A stretch of 41,798 nt of DNA, taken from a bacterium. GTDB lineage: Bacteria; Patescibacteriota; Minisyncoccia; Minisyncoccales; GWA2-46-15. The position numbers and the translations under genes are program-made. The stretch lies in assembly GCA_030693425.1 (NCBI GenBank), contig JAUYAM010000002.1, positions 145,151 through 186,948 of the forward strand, read 5' to 3'. Below, piece after piece: positions 21,612-28,177 of the stretch. Under the pieces are notes generated by a model. It did not search any database and was not told the origin of the DNA. It saw only the letters and a list, made by a program, of their open reading frames with translations. Positions within the stretch are counted from its first letter, which is position 1, and each line of letters begins with the position of its first letter.

Positions 21612-23633
21612 ATGAAAATCTTTGAATTTCATTTTAATCCCGGATCAAAGCCAGATTTCATTTTTGACAGCTTTTGCTATGAGCCGAGCAATAGCCAAGA
21701 AAGGAAACTCGGCAGCCTTTACGTTATTGCCGAGCTCAAAAACGCCATTCCCCAAAACTCTAGATTAATTCAGAATCTGGCCCTTCTCTTGAAAAGAGAG
21801 TACTATTTCGGGAACTCTCCTGAACAGGCTCTAAAAAAGGCTCTTAAAAAGGCCAACGAGTTCCTTTCCGAGAGGACGAAAACCGGCAACGTCAGCTGGC
21901 TGGGGAATTTGTCTTTGGCAGCCATCAGCCTTAACGATTATGAGGTTGCTTTCAGCAAAGACGGCAAATTAAAGACCATTTTACTGAGGCCGAGCCAGAT
22001 CACCGACATCGGCAAGACCCTTGAGATCGAGGAGTTTGAACCCTACCCCTTAAAGATTTTCACCAACATTATCAGCGGTAAATTCCTGGAGAACGACAAA
22101 ATTATGGTTCTGACTGACGAGATCTTCGACCTGTTCTTGAAGGCTGGCTTTCTAGACAAAATTGCCAATGCCCATGACCAGAAAGAGTTAAAAGATTTAT
22201 TTCAGGACAAGGAAAAAGAATTTTCCGACATCTGCGGCATCTGCTTTCTGATCTTCATGTCCAAAGAATCTTCTCCAAAGAGCGCCCTGACTTTTAAAAA
22301 AGCAATCACTCCCCTATCTTTAAAAGAGGTTTTCGCTCCGGTTCGGCGGATTCTTTCAAAACTGTCTTTGAGAAAAGCCATGGTAAAGCTTTTGAAAGCC
22401 CTACCCAAAATTTCTTTGCCAAAACTAAAGTTAAGGCTGGGAAAACCTGCGGTAAATCTTAAAAAACTCAAACTTTTTGACGTCAAAAAGATAAGGTTGC
22501 CGAAGTTTTCTCTGCCGAGGCTGTCGCTGAAGTTTTCAATTGATTTAAAAGACGAGAGAGCGAGGAAAAACCTTTTCCTGATTTCTCTATTTGCCGCTCT
22601 TTTGATTCTCGGTTTTCTCTTTTCGAAAAGGGAGGCAGAGATAAAAATGATAGATTTCCGGAACCGGCTGATCGATGTTCAGGAAAAAACGGTCAAAGCC
22701 CAGGGCTACCTGATCCTCAATCAGGAGGAAAAAGCGAACAATCTTTTAAAAGAGGCTTTCAAGGACGTTTTGGTCCTGGCCAAAAGCAGCAGCCCGATCA
22801 GGAAAGAAGCTTTAGCCGTTCAGGCGTTGATCGAGGATAACCTGACGGCTTTAAATAAAATTGAAGACGTCAAGGATCCCAAGCTGGTTTTTGATTTTGC
22901 CAACAGCGATTTTGTTCCCCAGCACCTGATTGCCTTTGAAAACAGCCTTTACTATTTCAGCCCCTACTACAAAGGCATTATCAGGACGTCCGGAGACACT
23001 TTAGAGAGAATTAACGCAGATTATGGATTCAATTTGGCGGCTGCCACCAGCTTCGGCCTGGCCCTTTTCAGCAAGCCGGACAAGATCTCATTCCTCAAAG
23101 ACGGCCGCCTCGAGCCAGCTTTTGCTCTGGAACTGCCCAAGCCCGATACGGTTTTTGTAGCCATGACCTCGTTTAAGGATAGCCTTTATTTCTTGGAAAA
23201 AGGCACCGGCAAGATTATTAAATACCGGGAGCCGTTTTTCGAAAACGCAGATCAGCCAAGATATTGGATTCAGGCCCAGGAGAAGAAGGCTCTGGGGGCA
23301 AAATCTCTTGAAGTGACAGGATCGGTCTATGTTCTGGCCGACGACAACGCTGTCTGGGAGTACCGCGGCGGCCTGCTGCTGAATAAAACCTATTTGTCCG
23401 TCTTTCCCTTTCCCCAGAAATTGGCAAAGATAACGGCTTTGCCTTCCCTTTCCGGTCTGGCCGTCTTGGAGCCGTCGCAAGGCAGGATCATTTTAATCGA
23501 CAGGCAGGGCTCTTTGATCAGGCAGTTCCGGAGCGAAGAATTCCTCAACCTTAAAGCGGCGGCTTTTTCCAAAGACGGCAGATTCCTCTATGTTCTCAGC
23601 GGCTTAAGAGCTTACCAATTAGATTTGCGCTAA
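21612..23633 (+). CDS. Membrane protein with PP2C-like N-terminus and beta-propeller-like C-terminus
   Basis: 673 residues. The first ~220 look like a divergent PP2C/PPM phosphatase fold (strands around LGSLYVIAEL, WLGNLSLAAISL, KIMVLTDEIFDLF), but I cannot see a full set of metal-binding Asp. A basic, Leu/Lys-rich linker leads to one membrane helix (about 318-336: FLISLFAALLILGFLFS). The outer part (about 400-673) has repeated strand motifs such as SLYYFSPYYKGII, SLYFLEKGTGKII and RFLYVLSGLRAY that suggest a propeller. A signalling or envelope-sensing role is inferred. The ATG has no SD and lies just after a TATAAT. Confidence 0.65.
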   Translation: MKIFEFHFNPGSKPDFIFDSFCYEPSNSQERKLGSLYVIAELKNAIPQNSRLIQNLALLLKREYYFGNSPEQALKKALKKANEFLSERTKTGNVSWLGNLSLAAISLNDYEVAFSKDGKLKTILLRPSQITDIGKTLEIEEFEPYPLKIFTNIISGKFLENDKIMVLTDEIFDLFLKAGFLDKIANAHDQKELKDLFQDKEKEFSDICGICFLIFMSKESSPKSALTFKKAITPLSLKEVFAPVRRILSKLSLRKAMVKLLKALPKISLPKLKLRLGKPAVNLKKLKLFDVKKIRLPKFSLPRLSLKFSIDLKDERARKNLFLISLFAALLILGFLFSKREAEIKMIDFRNRLIDVQEKTVKAQGYLILNQEEKANNLLKEAFKDVLVLAKSSSPIRKEALAVQALIEDNLTALNKIEDVKDPKLVFDFANSDFVPQHLIAFENSLYYFSPYYKGIIRTSGDTLERINADYGFNLAAATSFGLALFSKPDKISFLKDGRLEPAFALELPKPDTVFVAMTSFKDSLYFLEKGTGKIIKYREPFFENADQPRYWIQAQEKKALGAKSLEVTGSVYVLADDNAVWEYRGGLLLNKTYLSVFPFPQKLAKITALPSLSGLAVLEPSQGRIILIDRQGSLIRQFRSEEFLNLKAAAFSKDGRFLYVLSGLRAYQLDLR

Positions 23634-23765
23634 TCAAATCTCCTTGGCTGAGCCAAGCCGAAATGAATAGTTAAACTGATAGATGTTCTGCTGCTGAGTT
23701 TAAAATAATTCCCCTTCTTGTTTTTATTCTGACATTGTGCTTATATTTATTCTGAAGGAGGAAGA

Positions 23766-24029
23766 ATGGACAAAAAACTGTGTTCCTGTATGCGGAAGAG
23801 CGGCAAGCCGGGCCTTCATCATCGTCGGACTTGTCCGCTGTTCATGAACGCCTGGGTGCAGAAGATTGAACTGAAATGGGCGTTTGCGCCTAAAAGAAAG
23901 CGCGGTCAGCCGGGTCGCATAAAGCAGCGTGACATCTACGGCTCCTGCGACTGGGATACAGGTCAGGGCGCGTACGTTCGTCCTTACCTGAAAATCACAA
24001 TTGTTCCAATTAGAAAACGCCGTCGCTAA
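23766..24029 (+). CDS. Small basic Cys/His protein, 87 aa, unknown
   Basis: GAAGGAGGAAGA precedes the ATG. The N-terminus has CSCMRKSG and HHRRTCP (residues about 6-23), a possible zinc site, and the C-terminus is strongly basic (PIRKRRR). The family is not recognised. The stop codon lies within the loop side of a terminator stem shared with the convergent rplL. Confidence 0.65.
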   Translation: MDKKLCSCMRKSGKPGLHHRRTCPLFMNAWVQKIELKWAFAPKRKRGQPGRIKQRDIYGSCDWDTGQGAYVRPYLKITIVPIRKRRR

Positions 24030-24047
24030 AATCAAAGCGATGGCGTT
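24016..24047. terminator. Bidirectional terminator between the 87-aa gene and rplL
   Basis: AACGCCGTCGCT and AGCGATGGCGTT pair over 12 bp with one wobble. The minus strand continues TTCTAATT. It serves two convergent genes; the stop of the 87-aa gene is inside it. Confidence 0.65.
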
Positions 24048-24067
24048 TCCGTTTATAGAAAGTTTTT

Positions 24068-24481
24068 CTATTTCAGCTCGACGGTGGCGCCGGCGGCCTC
24101 AAGCTTTTTCTTCAGGTCTTCGGCTTCTTCCTTCTTGACGTTTTCCTTTACCATCTGGGGGGCGGCAACCGCAGCGTCAACCAGGTCTTTGGCCTCTTTC
24201 AGGCCCTTGCCGGTAATATCCCTGACTACCTTGATCACTTCGATCTTTTTCCCGCCAACTGATTTCAGCTCGATGTTAAAGACGCTCTTTTCTTCCGCAG
24301 CCGCGTTTGACGCGGCAAAGGCGGGGGCAGCGGCAGCCATCATCGGGGCTTGAGCCGAAACTCCGAATTTCTTTTCAAGGATTTTTACCAGTTCGGCCAA
24401 GTCTAAGACCGAAAGGTTTTCGATTTTCTCGACGAGATCCTTGAATTTCGCCGGTACCACAACTTTTTCTAATTCTGCCAT
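24068..24481 (-). CDS. rplL: 50S ribosomal protein L7/L12
   Basis: Stalk protein that recruits elongation factors; dimers bind the L10 tail. The N-terminal dimerisation helix pair ([26 protein letters not shown]), Ala-rich hinge and C-terminal domain ([22 protein letters not shown]) are all present. 137 residues, slightly longer than E. coli L7/L12. It lies 68 bp after rplJ with an intervening hairpin. No SD. Confidence 0.97.
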   Translation of the reverse strand: MAELEKVVVPAKFKDLVEKIENLSVLDLAELVKILEKKFGVSAQAPMMAAAAPAFAASNAAAEEKSVFNIELKSVGGKKIEVIKVVRDITGKGLKEAKDLVDAAVAAPQMVKENVKKEEAEDLKKKLEAAGATVELK

Positions 24482-24520
24482 GGGACTTTGAGTTATTTGT
24501 TAATTTTTAAATCGACGATA

Positions 24521-24545
24521 CTCTGGGTCGTTTTACGACCTAGAG
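24521..24545 (-). promoter_or_regulatory. Intercistronic hairpin between rplJ and rplL
   Basis: CTCTAGGTCGT pairs with ACGACCCAGAG around AAA (one mismatch), with weaker pairing further out. No U-run follows directly. It may set the L12 to L10 ratio by processing or partial termination; this is inference. Confidence 0.5.
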
Positions 24546-24549
24546 GATG

Positions 24550-25071
24550 TCATTTTTTAATTGAACTTAGAACATAAACTAGACCTTTGACGTTTCCTTG
24601 AAGGACGTTAATAAGGCCGGAGATGGGGCCGGCAATGGCGCCGACCAGCTTTGCCAAAAGTTCTTCTTTCGAAGGCAATTGGGCGATCGCCAAAACTTCA
24701 TCTTTTCCGAGCAGAAAGTTGTCAAGAATCCCGCTGATGAATTTCAGGTTCTGGTTTCCTTTGGAGAAATCGTAGAGTGCTTTTAAAGGCTGGATCGGGT
24801 CTTCTAAGCTGAAAAGGACGGCCACTTCCCCCTTCATCTTCCTGGCAGAAACGGCGGAGACCCGGTCTCCTCCGTTTTTCAGAACTAGATTGATCAGAGT
24901 TTTCTTGGCCACTTTGAGAAGTCCTTTGGTTTCCTTCAGTTTCCTGCGCAGAATGACCAAATCGTTCGCTTTCAATCCCTGAATGTCAACAAAAACGATT
25001 GATTTCGCCTTTTTAAAATTGTCATTCAGATCCTCTATGGTTTTTTGCTTTTGGGCTTTTGTTTTTGGCAT
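24550..25071 (-). CDS. rplJ: 50S ribosomal protein L10
   Basis: 173 residues. The N-terminal MPKTKAQKQKTIEDLNDNFKKAKSIVF is a typical L10 start, so the ATG one base after the palindromic element is the true first codon. The 23S-binding domain and the C-terminal L12-binding helix (VGAIAGPISGLINVLQGNVKGLVYVLSSI) are present. Residues about 71-80 (NGGDRVSAVS) are encoded by a palindrome also found in the PBP1C gene. L10 with L12 normally binds its own leader to repress the operon, and an L10-type leader is present upstream. The ancestral SD-ATG now lies 215 bp away beyond the element. Confidence 0.96.
   Translation of the reverse strand: MPKTKAQKQKTIEDLNDNFKKAKSIVFVDIQGLKANDLVILRRKLKETKGLLKVAKKTLINLVLKNGGDRVSAVSARKMKGEVAVLFSLEDPIQPLKALYDFSKGNQNLKFISGILDNFLLGKDEVLAIAQLPSKEELLAKLVGAIAGPISGLINVLQGNVKGLVYVLSSIKK
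24851..24875. repeat. Palindrome ACGGAGGAGAC/CGG/GTCTCC type inside rplJ
   Basis: On the gene strand, 11 bp arms (one mismatch) enclose a CGG loop and encode NGGDRVSAV. The same palindrome with the same frame and orientation encodes NGGDRVSSV near the end of the PBP1C gene (28081-28105). Confidence 0.75.
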
Positions 25072-25072
25072 A

Positions 25073-25286
25073 CCCCGTAGGAAATTAAATATTTTCCGTT
25101 GGTTTTCTTAATCTACTGTTTGTATAAAATAATAGATATTTCATTCGATAAGATTTAAGTTGAAGAGAAAATATTTGTTAATTATGTTTTTAGAATGATT
25201 TTTTACGGTTTTCCTGAAAGATTAAAGTCAAATATCTCTAAATCTCTGGTCCGAAAACAACGAAAACATAATCATTTCCTACGGGG
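25073..25286 (-). mobile_element. MITE-like ~214 bp palindromic element, copy B, splitting the rplJ start region
   Basis: Perfect 13 bp terminal inverted repeats (CCCCGTAGGAAAT and complement), imperfect pairing to about 35 bp, and an AT-rich interior. On the gene strand the upstream flank is TTGGAGACCATG and the downstream flank is T followed by ATG of rplJ, so ATG brackets the element on both sides. Same orientation and junctions as copy A at 1661-1875. In the inner stem the run lengths differ together: five T with five A in copy A, four T with four A in copy B, which keeps the pairing. The upstream ATG opens MPRRK then TGA. Confidence 0.85.
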
Positions 25287-25322
25287 CATGGTCTCCAATA
25301 AAAATCTGCGTTTTGGCGCAGA
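25287..25322 (-). terminator. rplJ attenuator terminator followed by the displaced SD and ATG
   Basis: TCTGCG and CGCAGA form a stem with a 6-nt loop, followed by TTTTTATT (complement of 25297-25304). Then comes TTGGAG (SD GGAG at 25293-25296), ACC and ATG (25287-25289). This is the expected end of an L10 leader: terminator, SD, start. The coding sequence itself begins only after the 214 bp element. Confidence 0.75.
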
Positions 25323-25360
25323 CAAACAATTATCAGTTTATTCTAAAAAACTATAAACCG

Positions 25361-25441
25361 ATTCATGCCTGGGCGGGCTGATTAAACCCTGTAACCTCGC
25401 CTTACGGCTCGATTCGGGTCCCCGCTGTCTGCGGCAATTCT
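25361..25441 (-). ncRNA. Ribosomal protein L10 leader (rplJ leader)
   Basis: On the minus strand GCCGCAGACAGCGGG ... GTTTAATC ... GCCCGCCCAGGC reproduces the L10-leader core known from Firmicutes and others: CCGnAGACAGC near the 5' side, TTAAT, then the pairing CCnGCCnAGG. A helix GAGCC/GGC(GAG) lies between. It starts right at the predicted transcription start. L10(L12)4 would bind this kink-turn region and favour the attenuator downstream. Confidence 0.85.
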
Positions 25442-25447
25442 GGATTT

Positions 25448-25476
25448 ATAGTAGCAAAGTCATTTCAGCTTGTCAA
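25448..25476 (-). promoter_or_regulatory. Promoter of the rplJ-rplL operon
   Basis: -35 TTGACA (complement of 25471-25476), 17 bp spacer, -10 TACTAT (complement of 25448-25453). The start site near 25441 coincides with the beginning of the L10 leader. The -35 lies in the last codons of the DJ-1/PfpI gene. Confidence 0.8.
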
Positions 25477-25999
25477 TGATTGTCATGGCAAAGTCTTGGG
25501 CAGCTGAAGGCCCTGAAGCGGTAACTATTTTCCCGTCGGCAACTACTGGTTTATTTTCATAATTAACTCCTTCTTTTTTCAGGATTTGGACAAAGCTTTT
25601 GTCCATATTTGAAGACCAGACAGTCGCTTTTTTGCTTTTGAGAACGCCGGCCTTGGCGAGAATAGCCGGGGCGATGCAGATTGCCCCTAAAACCCTATCC
25701 TCTAGAACAGTTTCCAAAGCGATGCGGTGGGCGTTGGGATCGTCAAGATACCTTGAAGCTCCAGACCCCCCGATAAAAATGACAGCTTCAAAGTCTTTAA
25801 CCTTGAGATCCTCGATCAGGAGATTTACGTCTGTTTCTTGGCCGTAGGCGCCGATCGCCTGGCCGAGCTTGTTGCTGGCGGTGATAATTTTAAAACCCGC
25901 CGATTCCAGGATTCCTCTAGGAACCAAATACTCTTCGTCGTTGAAGTCTCGAAAGGCAATGATTAAAGCTATTTTTTTTTCTTCTAAAGCCTTGGACAT
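25460..25999 (-). CDS. DJ-1/PfpI family protein
   Basis: 179 residues with a flavodoxin-like fold. The nucleophile-elbow Cys108 (GAICIAPAILA) and the conserved acidic residue in FNDEEY (about 21-24) are present, and the C-terminal SGPSAAQDFA matches the family. Members include protein deglycases, glyoxalases and Pfp-type proteases; the exact activity cannot be assigned. It is divergent from the PBP1C gene (40 bp between starts) and its end carries the rplJ promoter. Confidence 0.9.
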   Translation of the reverse strand: MSKALEEKKIALIIAFRDFNDEEYLVPRGILESAGFKIITASNKLGQAIGAYGQETDVNLLIEDLKVKDFEAVIFIGGSGASRYLDDPNAHRIALETVLEDRVLGAICIAPAILAKAGVLKSKKATVWSSNMDKSFVQILKKEGVNYENKPVVADGKIVTASGPSAAQDFAMTIIDKLK

Positions 26000-26009
26000 T
26001 TCTATATAG

Positions 26010-26015
26010 TATAAT
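26010..26015 (+). promoter_or_regulatory. -10 box TATAAT for the PBP1C gene
   Basis: A consensus TATAAT lies 25 bp before the ATG at 26040. No convincing -35 is seen at the proper distance (TTGGAC is 12 bp away). TTAGAGG lies just before the start as a weak SD. Confidence 0.4.
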
Positions 26016-26039
26016 AGGACGATAAGAGCTTAGAGGCAA

Positions 26040-28175
26040 ATGAACCTTAATCTTAAAAAAAGAAAACTGGCGACAATCATTCTTGCCCTAATTATCCTGG
26101 GTTTTATCACCGGTTTTTATCAACAGGGGCAGCTGGTAAATCTTTATAATCTTCAGGCTTCGCCGGCAATAAATGACAGAAACGGAGAAATGATCGCCTT
26201 GGAGCCGAACTCTAAAGGTTATTTTAACCGTCCTCTCGAGAACGTCCCCGGGAAAATCGCCGCTCTCTTGGTTAAAAAAGAGGACAGATTTTTCTATTAC
26301 CATTTCGGGATAAATCCCTTGAGCATTATCCAGTCGGCGAGTGGATATTTTGGCATCGGCAAGAGAAAAGCTTCGAGCACCATTTCCCAGCAGCTGGTAA
26401 AAGTTCTTTTAGGGAATGAACTCAAAAGGGATTTGGGAAACAAGATTAAAGAAACTTTTTATACTTTGAGCCTAGAAGTCTTTCACGCGAAAAAGGAAAT
26501 CTTAAAAATGTACGCTAATTCGATTTATTTCGGAAACCTGGCCCAGGGAATTCTCGAGGCGAGCCGGTTTTATTTTGGAGTCGATCCGGAAATGCTGACC
26601 GATGCCCAGATTTTCCAGCTTCTGGCAACGATCTCGAGCCCGACGGAAAACAACCCGGCCGGCAAGAAGAACCAGGAGCTGACTCTGGCTGTTTCAGAAA
26701 GAATGGGATTTCCTGCGCAAGAGTCCGATATAACCAAAGTTTCAGAGGTTCTAGGAAACATAAAAAAACACGACCGCGTTGGCGACTCTTACTTTGAATT
26801 GAAACCGTTTTTAGCCAAAGGAATTGATTCCTGCCGGGTCAGCCTGGACCAAAACCTAAACTCGAAAATCAGGGAAACCGTCAGGCGAAACTTGGGGAAT
26901 CTGGCTGACAAAGAAGTTAAGAACGCCGCCGTCGTTGTGATTGGCTTGCCAGAGAACGAAATCTTGGCCTTGATCGGCTCGCCGGACGCAGGTTCCTTAG
27001 ATTCTGGCTATCAAATTAATATGCTTTTTGAGCCCAGACCCATCGGCTCGACAATCAAACCCTTTATTTATCTCAAGGCTTTTGAAAAGGGTTTAAGGCC
27101 TTACTCTTTAGTTGAAGACAGGGAGTACAAGTACATTACCGCCTTGGGCTTTCCTCTTTACCCGAAAAACTTTGACTATCGGTACCGCGGTCAGGTCAAT
27201 CTCCATTACGCCTTGAGCAACAGTTTAAATGTGCCGGCAGTAAAGGTTTTAGAGTACGTCGGCTTAAATGACTTTTACTATTTCTTGGAGAACGATTTGG
27301 GCATAAAGCCCTTGCAGCCCTGGGAAAACTATCAATTGGGAATCGCCCTCGGCAGTTTAGATTTGAGCCTTTTTGATCTGGCAAGGTATTTTACGATCTT
27401 TCCCCAACAGGGCATTTTGAAAGACCTTTCAATACTCAAATGCCAAAACGTGGGAGGTCGGACCTCCCACAAAACTATCGGAGACCCGGTCTCCGTAATT
27501 CTACAGCCTGTAGTTAAACCGGGCTATATCCAGCTGGTCAATAAGATATTGAGCGATCGGAAAACCTCGATTGATCAGTTCGGAATGAAAAGCGAACTCA
27601 ATCTTTTCCAGGAAAACTACGCTTTAAAAACCGGCACCTCCAGGGACTTTAAAGACAGCTGGGTTGTCGGCTACACCCCTGATTTTCTGGTTGGAGTTTG
27701 GGTCGGCAATGCCGACGCCTCTCCGACCAAAGGTGTTTCCGGTCAGCAAGGAGCCGGCCTGATCTTTTCTGAAGTCATGGAGCTGCTTTTAAATTCTAGC
27801 TACAACAAAAAAACCGCTTTTGAGTTTGACCTCGTCAAAGAGTTCAGGAACGACGGGGATTTTAACTACGGCCTTGAGGGCGACGATTATCAGAAGGCCT
27901 TAAATCTTCTGACCGAAAAAGACGAATCCCTGATTCTCCTTCCGCACGACAACGATTCTTTTCTGCTCGAACTCAATACTAGAATCATTCTGCGCGCCAG
28001 CCAGGAAGTTGACTGGTTTGCTAATAATCAATTTTTAGGCTGCGGCAAAACCTGGATTTTTTCGCCGCAGGCTTTTGGAAACGGAGGAGACCGGGTCTCC
28101 TCCGTCTATCAAATCAAAGCCGTCTCTGAATCTGGCCTGACTCAGGAGCTGACGATTTTCGTCGAAAGTAACTAG
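26040..28175 (+). CDS. pbpC: Bifunctional penicillin-binding protein 1C-type
   Basis: 711 residues: an N-terminal membrane helix, a GT51 glycosyltransferase domain (KKEDRFFYYHFGI, STISQQLVK) and a transpeptidase with Ser337 in STIK, SLN near residue 397 and KTGTS with Lys530. It ends in a small beta domain (LNTRIILRASQEVDWFANNQF) like the C-terminal BiPBP_C domain of PBP1C. It polymerises and cross-links peptidoglycan on the outer face of the membrane. The adjacent convergent alpha-2-macroglobulin gene supports the 1C assignment, since the two co-occur in many bacteria. Residues about 468-492 and 681-690 are encoded by palindromic insertions. Confidence 0.85.
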   Translation: MNLNLKKRKLATIILALIILGFITGFYQQGQLVNLYNLQASPAINDRNGEMIALEPNSKGYFNRPLENVPGKIAALLVKKEDRFFYYHFGINPLSIIQSASGYFGIGKRKASSTISQQLVKVLLGNELKRDLGNKIKETFYTLSLEVFHAKKEILKMYANSIYFGNLAQGILEASRFYFGVDPEMLTDAQIFQLLATISSPTENNPAGKKNQELTLAVSERMGFPAQESDITKVSEVLGNIKKHDRVGDSYFELKPFLAKGIDSCRVSLDQNLNSKIRETVRRNLGNLADKEVKNAAVVVIGLPENEILALIGSPDAGSLDSGYQINMLFEPRPIGSTIKPFIYLKAFEKGLRPYSLVEDREYKYITALGFPLYPKNFDYRYRGQVNLHYALSNSLNVPAVKVLEYVGLNDFYYFLENDLGIKPLQPWENYQLGIALGSLDLSLFDLARYFTIFPQQGILKDLSILKCQNVGGRTSHKTIGDPVSVILQPVVKPGYIQLVNKILSDRKTSIDQFGMKSELNLFQENYALKTGTSRDFKDSWVVGYTPDFLVGVWVGNADASPTKGVSGQQGAGLIFSEVMELLLNSSYNKKTAFEFDLVKEFRNDGDFNYGLEGDDYQKALNLLTEKDESLILLPHDNDSFLLELNTRIILRASQEVDWFANNQFLGCGKTWIFSPQAFGNGGDRVSSVYQIKAVSESGLTQELTIFVESN
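27450..27513. repeat. Three consecutive palindromes inside the PBP1C gene
   Basis: GTGGGAGGT and ACCTCCCAC around CGG (27450-27470); GGAGAC and GTCTCC around CCG (27480-27494); CTACAG and CTGTAG around C (27501-27513). Together they encode about 22 residues (VGGRTSHKTIGDPVSVILQPV) minus a few, between family-like segments, and keep the frame. Confidence 0.75.
28081..28105. repeat. Perfect 11 bp palindrome near the end of the PBP1C gene
   Basis: ACGGAGGAGAC and GTCTCCTCCGT around CGG, encoding NGGDRVSSV in a surface-loop position of the C-terminal domain. Near-identical to the rplJ palindrome at 24851-24875. Confidence 0.8.
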
Positions 28176-28177
28176 TC

